Shown in pieces: positions 8,709 to 18,198 of a stretch of 64,000 nucleotides of DNA. Where the stretch lies: assembly GCF_003075095.1 (NCBI RefSeq), contig NZ_QCZF01000001.1, positions 830,737 through 894,736 of the forward strand, written 5' to 3'. This DNA is from Blastococcus litoris. Its GTDB lineage: Bacteria; Actinomycetota; Actinomycetes; Mycobacteriales; Geodermatophilaceae. The position numbers were made by a program, and so were the translations under genes. How positions within the stretch are numbered: the first letter of the stretch is position 1; every line of letters starts with the position of its first letter. Below the pieces are notes generated by a model. The model did no database searches. It was not told the DNA's origin and was given only the letters and a program-made list of their open reading frames with translations.

Positions 8709-9878
8709 GTGTCCCTCGTCGCCCTGCAGTCCTCCCGGGAGTCCGTCATGACCGAGCGCCGGCTCGCGCCCCTGAGCGCCCTGACCACGCTGACCCGCCG
8801 ACCCGTGCGGGTCGACCAGCGCGCCCCCGCGCCGCTGGAGGCCGCGCCGGAGCGGCGGTCGCGGATCGTGGACAACGCCGTCTACTCCGAGGGACGGCGC
8901 GTGGCGACGCCGGCGAGCGCGGCCGAGAGCCGGGAGGAGCTCGCGGCGGGGGAGGACCGCCTGGTGTGGCTGGGGCTCTACCGGCCCGAGCCCCAGGAGC
9001 TCGGTGAGCTGGCGGAGCTGTACGACCTCCCCGAGCTGGCGGTCGAGGATGCGATCAAGGCCCACCAGCGCCCGAAGTTCGAGCGCTACGGCGGCACGCT
9101 GTTCGTCGTCCTCAAGGCCGCCCGGTACGTGGACGCCGCCGAGGAGGTCGAGTTCGGCGAGCTGCACCTGTTCCTCGGCGCGGACTTCGCGATCACCGTG
9201 CGGCACAGCGAGTCGCCGGACCTCTCGCGGGTACGGCGCCGGCTGGAGAGCGAGCCGGCGCTGCTGGCCAAGGGCAGCGAGGCGGTGCTGTACGCGACCC
9301 TGGACGCCGTCGTCGACGGGTACCGCCCGGTGGTCGACGGGCTGGCCACCGACATCGACGAGATCGAGACCGAGGTCTTCCGCGGTGACCCCGGGGTCTC
9401 CCGGCGCATCTACGAGCTCTCGCAGGAGGTGCTCGAGTTCCAGCGGGCCGCCGCCCCGCTGACCGGGATCCTCGCCGCCATCACCGCCGGTTTCGACAAG
9501 TACGGCGTGGACGAGGAGCTGCGCGGCTACCTGCGCGACGTGGCCGACCACGTCACCCAGGTGATCGAGCGGGTGGAGGCCTTCCGGCTGCAGCTGCGCG
9601 ACATCCTCACCGTCAACGCCACCCTGGTGGCGCAGCGGCAGAACGAGGAGATCCGCGAGCTGACCGAGGCGTCGATCGCGCAGGGCGAGGAGGTCAAGAA
9701 GATCTCCGCGTGGGCGGCCATCCTGTTCGCCCCGACGCTGGTCGGGACCGTCTACGGCATGAACTTCGACGCCATGCCCGAGCTGCACTGGTCGTGGGGC
9801 TATCCGCTCGCGCTGCTGCTGATGGCCGGCGTGAGCCTGACGCTCTACGTGGTCTTCAAGCGCCGCGACTGGATCTGA
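8709..9878 (+). CDS. corA: CorA family Mg2+/Co2+ channel
   Basis: 389 residues from GTG 8709. A large cytoplasmic domain (DLPELAVEDAIKAHQRPKFERYG, then long coiled helices) is followed by two C-terminal TM segments. The diagnostic selectivity motif YGMNF is in the loop between them (VGTVYGMNFDAMPELHW), and the tail is basic (FKRRDWI). CorA forms homopentamers for divalent cation uptake. ATG 8748 with its own SD (GGGAG) is an alternative start that removes 13 weakly conserved residues. Upstream lie a short leader ORF and an SD-masking hairpin, so expression may be translationally regulated; downstream is a strong bidirectional terminator. Confidence 0.93.
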   Translation: MSLVALQSSRESVMTERRLAPLSALTTLTRRPVRVDQRAPAPLEAAPERRSRIVDNAVYSEGRRVATPASAAESREELAAGEDRLVWLGLYRPEPQELGELAELYDLPELAVEDAIKAHQRPKFERYGGTLFVVLKAARYVDAAEEVEFGELHLFLGADFAITVRHSESPDLSRVRRRLESEPALLAKGSEAVLYATLDAVVDGYRPVVDGLATDIDEIETEVFRGDPGVSRRIYELSQEVLEFQRAAAPLTGILAAITAGFDKYGVDEELRGYLRDVADHVTQVIERVEAFRLQLRDILTVNATLVAQRQNEEIRELTEASIAQGEEVKKISAWAAILFAPTLVGTVYGMNFDAMPELHWSWGYPLALLLMAGVSLTLYVVFKRRDWI

Positions 9879-9885
9879 GCGGCAG

Positions 9886-9919
9886 GGAGGGGCGGCCCCC
9901 CGCAGGGTGCCGCCCCTCC
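9886..9919. terminator. Bidirectional terminator between corA and MFS gene
   Basis: Perfect 11-bp stem GGAGGGGCGGC/GCCGCCCCTCC with a 12-nt loop in the gap between two convergent genes; no U tract. Confidence 0.7.
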
Positions 9920-9927
9920 ACCGTCCG

Positions 9928-11418
9928 TCAGACCGCCATGGCGGCCTCGGCGGGCAGGTCGTCCTTGCGCGCCGAGATCAGCACGGCCCCGATGAGCAGG
10001 GCGAGGGCGAGGAAACCGGCGCCCCACACGAAGGCCACGTGGTATCCGTGCACGAGGGCCGCGCCCGGTCCCGCGGCCGGCTCGTCGGCCAGCCGGCCGG
10101 TGACCGCGGAGGCGAAGAAGGTGTTCAGCAGCGCCAGCCCCAGCGACCCGCCGACCTGCTGGGCGGTGTTGAGCGTCGCCGAGGCGATGCCCGCGTCGTG
10201 GGCCTCGACGCCGACCAGGGCGGTGCTCGAGGCCGGCACGAACACCATCGCCATGCCGAAGCTGAGGGCGAGCTCGGCCGGCAGCACGTCGGCGAGGTAG
10301 GCGCTCGACTCGCCGATCCTGGTCAGCCACAGCATCCCGAAGACGGCGAGGACCAGGCCACCGACGATCAGCGGACGGGGCCCGACCCGGGGCAGCAGCT
10401 GGGAGACCAGCACGGCGCCCAGGATGATCCCCCCGCTGAACGGCAGGAACGCGAAGCCCGACTCCAGCGGGGTGTACCCGAGGGTGTCCTGGAAGTAGAA
10501 GGTCAGGAACAGGAACATCGCGAACAGCCCCGCACCCACCAGCAGGAACGTCAGGTAGGACCCGCCGCGGTTGCGGTCGAGGACGACGCGCAGCGGCAGG
10601 AGCGGGGAGCCGGCCCGGCGCTCCGACAGGACGAACCCGACCAGCAGGACGGCGGCCGCGGCGAGCAGCGTCAGCGTGACCGGGTCGCTCCACCCGACGC
10701 CGGCCTCGGCGGCCTTGCTGAAGCCGTAGACGAGGCTGACGAGGCCGGCGGTCGAGAGCAGCACACCGGGGATGTCGTACCGCCGGTCGCCCGCGGCCCG
10801 GCTCTCGGTGATCAGTGCGACGGCGAACCCGGCCGCCACGACCGCGATGGGGACGTTGACGCCGAGCGTCCACCGCCACGAGGCGTACTCGGTGAGGACG
10901 CCGCCGAGGATGAGCCCGATGGCTGCGCCACCGCCGGAGATGGCACCGAAGACCCCGAAGGCGCGGGCGCGCTCCTTCGGGTCGGTGAACGTCACGGCCA
11001 GCAGGGACAACGCCGCCGGCGCGAGCAGGGCCGCGAACCCACCCTGCAGGGCGCGGGCGGCGAACAGCAGCTCCTGGTTCGGCGCGAGGCCGCCGAGGGC
11101 GGAGGCGCCCGCGAAGCCCAGCAGCCCGACCAGGAAGGTGCGCTTGCGGCCCATGAAGTCGGCGATGCGCCCGCCCAGGAGCAGGAGGCCGCCGAAGGCG
11201 AGCGTGTAGGCGGTGACCACCCACTGGATGTCGGCGGTGCTGATGCCGAGGTCCGCTCCGGCCTCGGGGATGGCGATGTTCACGATGGACACGTCGAGCA
11301 CGACCATCAGCTGGGCGACGGCGATGACCGCCAGCGCCAGCCAGCGTCTCGGGTCGGGCCCGGACGGAGGTGCCTCGGGTTCGGCGTCGGGTGGGGTGGC
11401 CAGGCTGTTCGAGGGCAT
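9928..11418 (-). CDS. MFS transporter, DHA2 (14-TM, EmrB/QacA) drug exporter
   Basis: 496 residues. After a polar, proline-rich N terminus the sequence shows 14 hydrophobic segments. MFS motif A is present (GGRIADFMGRKRTFL) and the first TM has the DHA2 form VVLDVSIVNIAIPEAGADLG. The family exports drugs, toxins or dyes in exchange for protons. SD AGGAAGG precedes the ATG. A TetR gene on the same strand ends 134 nt upstream, a frequent regulator/efflux pairing, with a palindromic operator in front of that regulator. The exported compound is unknown. Confidence 0.88.
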   Translation of the reverse strand: MPSNSLATPPDAEPEAPPSGPDPRRWLALAVIAVAQLMVVLDVSIVNIAIPEAGADLGISTADIQWVVTAYTLAFGGLLLLGGRIADFMGRKRTFLVGLLGFAGASALGGLAPNQELLFAARALQGGFAALLAPAALSLLAVTFTDPKERARAFGVFGAISGGGAAIGLILGGVLTEYASWRWTLGVNVPIAVVAAGFAVALITESRAAGDRRYDIPGVLLSTAGLVSLVYGFSKAAEAGVGWSDPVTLTLLAAAAVLLVGFVLSERRAGSPLLPLRVVLDRNRGGSYLTFLLVGAGLFAMFLFLTFYFQDTLGYTPLESGFAFLPFSGGIILGAVLVSQLLPRVGPRPLIVGGLVLAVFGMLWLTRIGESSAYLADVLPAELALSFGMAMVFVPASSTALVGVEAHDAGIASATLNTAQQVGGSLGLALLNTFFASAVTGRLADEPAAGPGAALVHGYHVAFVWGAGFLALALLIGAVLISARKDDLPAEAAMAV

Positions 11419-11552
11419 GGCGGAGCCGTCCTTCCTGCGCAGCGCGCAGCGGATGAGGGGATCGGGCGTGCGGGACCACGCGGCCGGCGGCGGTGCGCGG
11501 TCGCGGGAGCGGTGCGGAGGGTCGGCGGGTCAGTGCCGACGAGGAGGAACTG

Positions 11553-12131
11553 TCAGGTCACCGGATGGGCGAGTCCTGCGCCGGCCCAGCGCAGGCAGTC
11601 GCGCACGAGCTGCTGGAAGTGCTCGAAGGGGTCATCGGGGTCCCAGGCCTCGATGGCCGTGGTGAAGGCGGCGAAGGCGGTGTTGAGCACCAGCGCCGTC
11701 CGCAGGGGGTCGCCGTCCTGGGCGCGGCGGCTCACCCACTCCTCGAGATCGGGTCCGTAGCCGTCACAGGTGTCCCGCGACGAGTCGCAGAGCTCCGGTG
11801 ACTGCTCGAACAGCCGCTTCTGCAGCGGCAGCCGCTCGGCGAGCAGCTGCGTGAGGGCGAGGGCGACGTCGGTCAACGCCTCCCACAGCGGCTGGCCGTC
11901 CCGGGGGTCGGCCAGGATGTCGCGCCACCGCTGCCGCTCCTCCGGGTCGAGGTCGAAGATCACGGCCTCTTTGCTGGCGAAGTAGCTGAAGAAGGTGGTG
12001 CGCGAGACGCCGGCTCCTGCGGCGATGTCCTCGACGCTCACGGCGTCGAAACCGCGCTCGCTGATCAGTCGCAGCGCGGTGGAGCGGATGGTGCGCCAGG
12101 CCTCGAGCTTCTTCCGCTCCCGGAGCCCCAT
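11553..12131 (-). CDS. TetR family regulator, probably of the adjacent MFS exporter
   Basis: 192 residues. Start at ATG 12131 gives the classic TetR opening MGLRERKK, with the HTH at about 25-55 (VEDIAAGAGVSRTTFFSYFASKEAV) and a C-terminal ligand/dimerisation domain. A GTG at 12185 in the same frame would add 18 residues and lies 6 nt after TACCTT, so transcription probably begins near there. The operator-like palindrome at 12204-12224 just upstream fits autorepression. It is likely co-transcribed with the MFS gene downstream. The inducer is unknown. Confidence 0.85.
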   Translation of the reverse strand: MGLRERKKLEAWRTIRSTALRLISERGFDAVSVEDIAAGAGVSRTTFFSYFASKEAVIFDLDPEERQRWRDILADPRDGQPLWEALTDVALALTQLLAERLPLQKRLFEQSPELCDSSRDTCDGYGPDLEEWVSRRAQDGDPLRTALVLNTAFAAFTTAIEAWDPDDPFEHFQQLVRDCLRWAGAGLAHPVT

Positions 12132-12191
12132 GACCGCGCCCACGGGACAGCTGGAGAGGCCTGCTGCCGCCGCGGACTTGATCACGGGATG

Positions 12192-12224
12192 AAGGTAGAC
12201 CCAAACCTGTACCCAGTACAAGTT
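12192..12224 (-). promoter_or_regulatory. Promoter and palindromic operator of tetR/MFS
   Basis: The -10 on the minus strand is TACCTT (12197-12192). Immediately upstream, 12204-12224 is an inverted repeat AACCTGTAC-cca-GTACAAGTT with 8 of 9 arm positions symmetrical, covering the spacer/-35 region. Size and position suit a TetR dimer site. Inference from symmetry. Confidence 0.5.
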
Positions 12225-12296
12225 CTTACTGCGACAAGTTTTCCTGTTCCTCCGGAGGGCTGAACGCCCCGGGCGGCGGTGGTCCAGGATCGGTCC

Positions 12297-12710
12297 GTGA
12301 CCGAGCGCTGGGAGGGATCCCCCGGCGTCGTCCGGCTGCCCGGTGGCGCCTTCGTCCGCGGACGCCGGCTCGGCGGTGCACCGACGCCCGCGGACTTCGC
12401 GCTCGTGCTGGGGGAGGGGCCGGCTCCGGTGTGGTCGTTCCGCAGGATCGTCTGGCCGGACTTCCGGCTGCCCGGCGACACGGGCGACGCGCTCGACGCG
12501 TTGCACGAGGTCAGGACACGTGCGCAGGCGGGGGAGCGGGTCGAGGTCTCCTGCCGCGGAGGTGTCGGCCGCACCGGGACGGCGCTGGCCGCGCTCGCGG
12601 TGCTCGACGGGATGTCCGCGTCCGACGCCGTCCACTGGGTGCGTGCGACATACCACCGCCGGGCGGTCGAGACCCCCTGGCAGCGGCGCTGGCTGCGGCA
12701 CGTGCACTGA
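12297..12710 (+). CDS. Small dual-specificity/tyrosine phosphatase-like protein
   Basis: 137 residues from GTG 12297 (an in-frame GTG at 12279 is the alternative). The signature loop CRGGVGRTGT (CX5R followed by T/S) is at about residues 93-102, preceded by ERVEVS, as in cysteine-dependent protein phosphatases. A general-acid aspartate could be WPDFRLP, about 40 residues earlier. CAGGAT lies 6 nt before GTG 12297, so the mRNA may be leaderless. Short actinobacterial members often act on phosphotyrosine or other phosphoesters; the substrate is unknown. It is followed directly by the ssrA promoter. Confidence 0.8.
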   Translation: MTERWEGSPGVVRLPGGAFVRGRRLGGAPTPADFALVLGEGPAPVWSFRRIVWPDFRLPGDTGDALDALHEVRTRAQAGERVEVSCRGGVGRTGTALAALAVLDGMSASDAVHWVRATYHRRAVETPWQRRWLRHVH

Positions 12711-12752
12711 GGACACCCCCGTCCGGGGGAACACCCGGGGCCCGCCTGCCGT

Positions 12753-12758
12753 TAGGCT
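12753..12758 (+). promoter_or_regulatory. -10 box of ssrA
   Basis: TAGGCT, ending 17 nt before the mature tmRNA 5' end. The short extra 5' stretch would be removed by RNase P. Confidence 0.5.
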
Positions 12759-12775
12759 GTCTGCACAACTACACA

Positions 12776-13148
12776 GGGGGTGAATGGTCTCGACTTCGGT
12801 CGGGTGACCAGGGGAAGCGAGCCGAGGAAGCCAACGATGAGCTCGTTAACCATCCGTTGGAAAACACACAAGCGCCGATTCCAATCAGCGCGACTTCGCT
12901 CTCGCTGCCTGATAGCAGCTAGACGAGTCTGTCAGCCCGGGTTCGTCATCGGCCCGGATCCTGGCATCAGCTAGATGACTCACCGCACGTGCCGGTCGCG
13001 GGCGCGCGTGGGACACCCAACAGCGACTGGGCCCGTCACGTCGACTTGTCCGCATGATCGACGGGGTCGAGCAGAGGCAACGCGGACTGCGCTCGGAGAA
13101 GCCCTGGTGATGCGTCGAAGGACGCGGGTTCGATTCCCGCCACCTCCA
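12776..13148 (+). ncRNA. ssrA: Transfer-messenger RNA (tmRNA)
   Basis: The tRNA-like ends pair as GGGGGTG (12776-12782) with CACCTCC (13141-13147), followed by discriminator A; CCA is not encoded. The T arm GCGGGTTCGATTCCCGC lies just before the 3' acceptor strand. The tag-coding frame starts with resume codon GCC at 12874 and reads ADSNQRDFALAA, then TGA at 12910-12912, very close to the M. tuberculosis tag ADSHQRDYALAA. Function: with SmpB it rescues stalled ribosomes and marks the incomplete protein for ClpXP-type proteolysis. It has its own promoter and a strong terminator downstream. Confidence 0.96.
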
Positions 13149-13162
13149 CTCCTGTGTTCCGG

Positions 13163-13209
13163 CGAGAGGCCGGGACCGCCCGCCACGCGTGGGCGGTCCC
13201 GGCCTCTCG
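13163..13209. terminator. Strong terminator after ssrA
   Basis: Perfect 19-bp stem (13163-13181 with 13191-13209; arms begin CGAGAGGCCGGG) and a 9-nt loop. The rest of the 200-bp gap before the convergent FUSC gene shows nothing recognisable. It may also stop transcripts from the FUSC side. Confidence 0.8.
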
Positions 13210-13348
13210 TCGTTCCAGGAACGCCGCGGCGCCCGCCGTGTCCGGCCACCGCCGCAGCAGCAACCCCTCGCTCCGGAGCCGGCCGACCCGTGACGTCGGC
13301 CAGTCGCGACGCCGCGACCATGATCACAGCGCACCGTAGCGAGGCGGA

Positions 13349-14452
13349 TCAGGCGGGATCCAGGTCCAGCACTCCCGAGCGCAGGGTGTCCAGCGAGCGA
13401 TGCATCCCGACCGTCACCGCTCCCAGGGCGAAGAAGCCCTCGTCGTCGGCGACGTCGGAGGTGCGCAGCAGCGTCGTCAGCCGCGAGAGCGCCTCCTCGG
13501 CTTCGCCGAGGGCCGACTCCCGCCGGTCGCTGCCGTCCTCGGCCACCGCCGGGTACGGGGTGCAGACGACGCGGGAGAGGCTGTCGAGCGCGTCCGCCAG
13601 CACCCACCCGGTCCCGCCGTCGATGCGGTCGATGCCACGGCGGTGCGGCTGGAACTCGACCACCAGCGTGGTGAGGTCGTCGACCAGGACGGCGACCCGG
13701 TCCAGTGCACGGGACTGCTCGCGGATGCTCGCCGCGGTCTCACCCCAGCGCCGGGCACGGGGATTGGCCCGGCGGGCGCGCTCGACCACGGCTTCGGCCG
13801 CCCGCATCCTGTCCAGCGCGATCTCCAGGTCGCGGCCGCGCCGGGCCCACTCCCCGGCGGTGGGCAGCTCGCCCCGCCGCAGCCCGGACGCGATGTCGTG
13901 GAGGTGCCCGGCGAGGGCGGCCCGCGCGGTGTCGATCCGGCGCTGCGCGGAGGTCAGCTGCAGCGGGGGGAACAGCAGGGTGGTGACCAGGACGCCGATC
14001 GCCGCGCCCAGCAGGGTGAGACCCGCGTAGGCCACTGCGTACCGGGCGGGGTCCTCGGCCCCGACGGTGAGCATCAGGACCGCCGCGAAGCTCACCCAGC
14101 TGGCGTGCTCCTTGAGGACCGGCCACTGCTCGACGCCGACGGCCAGGGCGACGATCAGCGCGATGGTGAGGGCGCCGGGGAGCCACAGGGTCAGCTGGTG
14201 GACCGCCACGGCCAGGCCGAACCCCAGGAGGATGGCCACGACGGTCCGCCAGGCCGCCGCCGCGGAGTCGGCGACCGTGGGGTGCACGGCGATCACCGCG
14301 CCGAGCGGGGCGTAGTACGCGTACCCCGCGAGCGGGGCCGGCAGGGCGATCGCGACCTGCCACGCCAGAGCCGCCGCCACCGCGGCCCGCACGCCGCGCT
14401 GCACCCACGGCTCCTGCAGCAGTTCCCTCGTCGCCCTCACCCCTCCGAGCAT
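13349..14452 (-). CDS. FUSC/aromatic acid exporter-like membrane protein
   Basis: 367 residues. The N-terminal half has about six TM segments in the FUSC pattern (YYAPLGAVIAVHPTVADSAAAAWRT, then WPVLKEHASWVSFAAVLMLTVG), and the C-terminal half is helical and cytoplasmic (RRIDTARAALAGHLHDIASGL...). Related ArAE/FUSC proteins export aromatic carboxylates; bacterial single-copy members of this size are mostly uncharacterised. The start codon abuts a 12-bp hairpin (14455-14489) that terminates the upstream BCCT gene, leaving no room for an SD, so its own promoter or an internal start is possible. Confidence 0.78.
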   Translation of the reverse strand: MLGGVRATRELLQEPWVQRGVRAAVAAALAWQVAIALPAPLAGYAYYAPLGAVIAVHPTVADSAAAAWRTVVAILLGFGLAVAVHQLTLWLPGALTIALIVALAVGVEQWPVLKEHASWVSFAAVLMLTVGAEDPARYAVAYAGLTLLGAAIGVLVTTLLFPPLQLTSAQRRIDTARAALAGHLHDIASGLRRGELPTAGEWARRGRDLEIALDRMRAAEAVVERARRANPRARRWGETAASIREQSRALDRVAVLVDDLTTLVVEFQPHRRGIDRIDGGTGWVLADALDSLSRVVCTPYPAVAEDGSDRRESALGEAEEALSRLTTLLRTSDVADDEGFFALGAVTVGMHRSLDTLRSGVLDLDPA

Positions 14453-14454
14453 GC

Positions 14455-14489
14455 GGCGGACCCGCGCGACGACGTCACGCGGGTCCGCC
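14455..14489. terminator. Terminator downstream of BCCT gene
   Basis: Perfect 12-bp stem GGCGGACCCGCG/CGCGGGTCCGCC with an 11-nt loop between two minus-strand genes, 3 nt from the FUSC start codon. Confidence 0.65.
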
Positions 14490-14494
14490 CACGG

Positions 14495-16249
14495 TCACTG
14501 CTGCGGGGAGCGCGGCCGGGATCCGTCGTCGTCCGGGGCGGCCTCCACCACGAGCACGAAGTCGTCGCCGTGCTTGGTGATGCCCTCGACGACGGCCTGC
14601 TCGACCGCCTCGACGGCGACCGTGCGGCGCAGCACCATCGGGTCCGAGCGGACGTCCTTGGCCAGGGAGACGGCCAGCCCGACCATCACGAGGGCGAACG
14701 GCAGAGCGGCGATGATCGTCAGGTTCTGCAGCCCGCTGAGGGCCTCGTCACCACCCACCAGCAGCATCACGGCCGCGACGGCGCCCATGACGACACCCCA
14801 GAAGATCACCGTGCGGCGGCTCGGCGACAGCGTCCCGCGCTCGGACAGCGAGCCCATGACGATGGACGCCGCGTCCGCGCCGGAGACGAAGAAGATCGCC
14901 ACGAGCACCATGACCAGCACCGTCATGACGGTCGCCAGCGGGTACTGGTCGAGCACCCCGAACAGCTGGCCCTCGGACGTCGCCTGCCCGGCGACGTCCG
15001 CGCCGTCGCGCTGGGCGGCGATGCCGGCCCCGCCGAAGATCGCGAACCACATGAGGGTGACCACGCTGGGCACCAGCAGCACGCCGGTCACGAACTGGCG
15101 GATGGTGCGGCCCCGGCTGATGCGGGCGATGAAGACGCCGACGAACGGCGTCCAGGAGATCCACCAGGCCCAGTAGAAGACCGTCCACCCGCGCAGCCAC
15201 TCGGCCATCGGGTCGCCGCCGCTGGCCTCGGTCCGGGCGGCCATCGACGCGAGGTCGGAGAAGTAGCCACCGATCGCGCCCGGCACCAGGTTGAGGATCA
15301 GCACGGTCGGGCCGAGGACGAAGACGAACAGGGCGAGCACGACGGCGAGCACCATGTTGATGGTGGACAGCCACTGGATGCCCTTGGCGATGCCGGACAC
15401 CGCCGACGCGACGAACGCGGCGGTGAGCACCGCGATGATGCCGACCAGGACGCCGTTGCCGACGTCCCCTGCCCAGCCCAGGATCTCGATCCCGCTGCCG
15501 ATCTGCAGCGCGCCCAGCCCGAGGGAGGCGGCGGAGCCGAAGAGCGTGGCGAAGATGGCCAGGACGTCGATGACCTTCCCGGCCGGTCCCTCCGTCCGGC
15601 GCCGGCCGAACAGGGGCTCGAACGCCGAGCTGATCAGCTGCTTGCGTCCCCGGCGGAAGGTGCCGTAGGCGATCGCCAGGCCGACCACCGCGTAGATGGC
15701 CCAGGGGTGCAGCGTCCAGTGGAACAGGGTGGTGGCCATCGCCGTCTGCATGGCCTCGGGCGTCTCCGCCGCGACGCTGCGCGGCGGCGGCGACACGTAG
15801 TGGGTGAGCGGCTCGGCGACGCCGTAGAACATCAGGCCGATGCCCATCCCGGCGCTGAACATCATCGCGATCCACGAGACCGTGCGGAACTCGGGTTCCT
15901 CGTCGTCGCGGCCCAGCGGGATGCGCCCGTACCGGCTGGCCGCCAGCCACAGCACGTAGACGACGAACGCCGAGGCCAGGGTCACGAACAGCCAGCCGAG
16001 GTTCTCCTCGATCCAGGTGAGCGCGCTGCCGCTGGCCGAGCCGAGGCCACCGGGGGTCACGAAGCCCCAGGCGAGGAACGCCAGGGCGAGCACGGCCGAC
16101 ACGGCGAAGACGCCGCGGTCGAGCAGCGCCTTCTGGTCGGCGGCCGGTTCCGGTGGGGCCGCGATGGCCGGGTGCTGGCCGGAGGTGGTGGAGCCCGACG
16201 TGCCCGCCGGGTCCGGGGCGCTCGAGGGCGCCGTGGGTGTCATCGTCAC
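14495..16249 (-). CDS. BCCT family betaine/choline/carnitine transporter
   Basis: 584 residues with 12 TM segments. Diagnostic elements are the glycine-rich GMGIGLMFYGVAEPL segment (TM3 region) and the tryptophan-rich WTVFYWAWWISWTPFVGVFIARISRGRTIR stretch (TM8 and loop) that form the aromatic substrate box of BetP-type carriers. A polar, proline/serine-rich N terminus (about 50 residues) and an acidic/polar C-terminal tail resemble the osmosensing extensions of BetP, but the C-terminal helix is not clearly the same. Probable role: Na+-coupled uptake of a quaternary ammonium compatible solute. Single gene with its own terminator. Confidence 0.9.
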   Translation of the reverse strand: MTMTPTAPSSAPDPAGTSGSTTSGQHPAIAAPPEPAADQKALLDRGVFAVSAVLALAFLAWGFVTPGGLGSASGSALTWIEENLGWLFVTLASAFVVYVLWLAASRYGRIPLGRDDEEPEFRTVSWIAMMFSAGMGIGLMFYGVAEPLTHYVSPPPRSVAAETPEAMQTAMATTLFHWTLHPWAIYAVVGLAIAYGTFRRGRKQLISSAFEPLFGRRRTEGPAGKVIDVLAIFATLFGSAASLGLGALQIGSGIEILGWAGDVGNGVLVGIIAVLTAAFVASAVSGIAKGIQWLSTINMVLAVVLALFVFVLGPTVLILNLVPGAIGGYFSDLASMAARTEASGGDPMAEWLRGWTVFYWAWWISWTPFVGVFIARISRGRTIRQFVTGVLLVPSVVTLMWFAIFGGAGIAAQRDGADVAGQATSEGQLFGVLDQYPLATVMTVLVMVLVAIFFVSGADAASIVMGSLSERGTLSPSRRTVIFWGVVMGAVAAVMLLVGGDEALSGLQNLTIIAALPFALVMVGLAVSLAKDVRSDPMVLRRTVAVEAVEQAVVEGITKHGDDFVLVVEAAPDDDGSRPRSPQQ

Positions 16250-16572
16250 AAGCGGGTACCGGCGTCCCCGAGGAGACGCCCCTCCGTTCCGTGTGCAGGA
16301 GGACGCGTCGTCCTCGGATCAGGTCAGGCCGTGAGCGCGCGCAGCGGGCACTCCAACGACCCGTCCAGGATCACCAGCCGCTGCGGCCGGTGCAAACCGC
16401 GCCGGCCCCGACCGCGGGATCGTCACGGCATCGTCACGTGCCACGGGGAACCGTGGGCCCGTCGGCGGCGTGTCGGCGCTGGTCAGGGCGCAGCGCCGAC
16501 GGGGTCCGCATGTGTCGGGCGTCTCGGTGTGACGCTCGTTGCCGGAGGAGCCGCGCACCCGGCGACGCATGG
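16250..16572. other. Non-coding region between BCCT gene and argG
   Basis: About 320 nt without a convincing gene. It holds two small hairpins near the BCCT side (GGCGTC/GACGCC at 16261-16280 and GAGGACG/CGTCCTC at about 16300-16316) and a pair of ATCGTCACG direct repeats around 16420-16436. I see no riboswitch pattern. Confidence 0.5.
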
Positions 16573-18049
<1,477 letters not shown>

Positions 18050-18094
18050 ACGACGGCACGCCCGAGGGTTGCAGTGACGCTCCGGTGACGGGGG

Positions 18095-18133
18095 ACCTAG
18101 GACCGTGTCCGGTCGACGGACGTCGTCCTAGGT
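18095..18133. terminator. Hairpin after argG / possible operator before FAD oxidoreductase
   Basis: ACCTAGGAC (18095-18103) and GTCCTAGGT (18125-18133) are perfectly complementary. A nested GTCCG/CGGAC stem closes a 5-nt loop, giving a nearly continuous 16-bp hairpin. The right arm contains TAGGTT (18129-18134), a plausible -10 for the downstream gene, so this may be both the argG terminator and a regulatory palindrome. Confidence 0.5.
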
Positions 18134-18198
18134 TCGGCGCCGCCATCTGCGCGCGTGCTCGACCCGCGGGTGCGGGCGCTCCGATGTGAGGAGCAGAC

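Noticed and set aside
9907..11760. 617-codon plus-strand frame opposite the MFS exporter
   Set aside because: Antisense shadow; composition dominated by Gly, Arg, Gln and Glu.
12780..13607. Several ORFs on both strands over the tmRNA
   Set aside because: They overlap a secure tmRNA; the minus-strand EVAGIEPASF-like string is a known mis-annotation from tRNA-like sequence.
16447..16475. GGAAC-N17-CGTGTC resembling an ECF promoter upstream of argG
   Set aside because: The -10 does not match the CGACCAAT pair and the strong ARG-box promoter explains argG.
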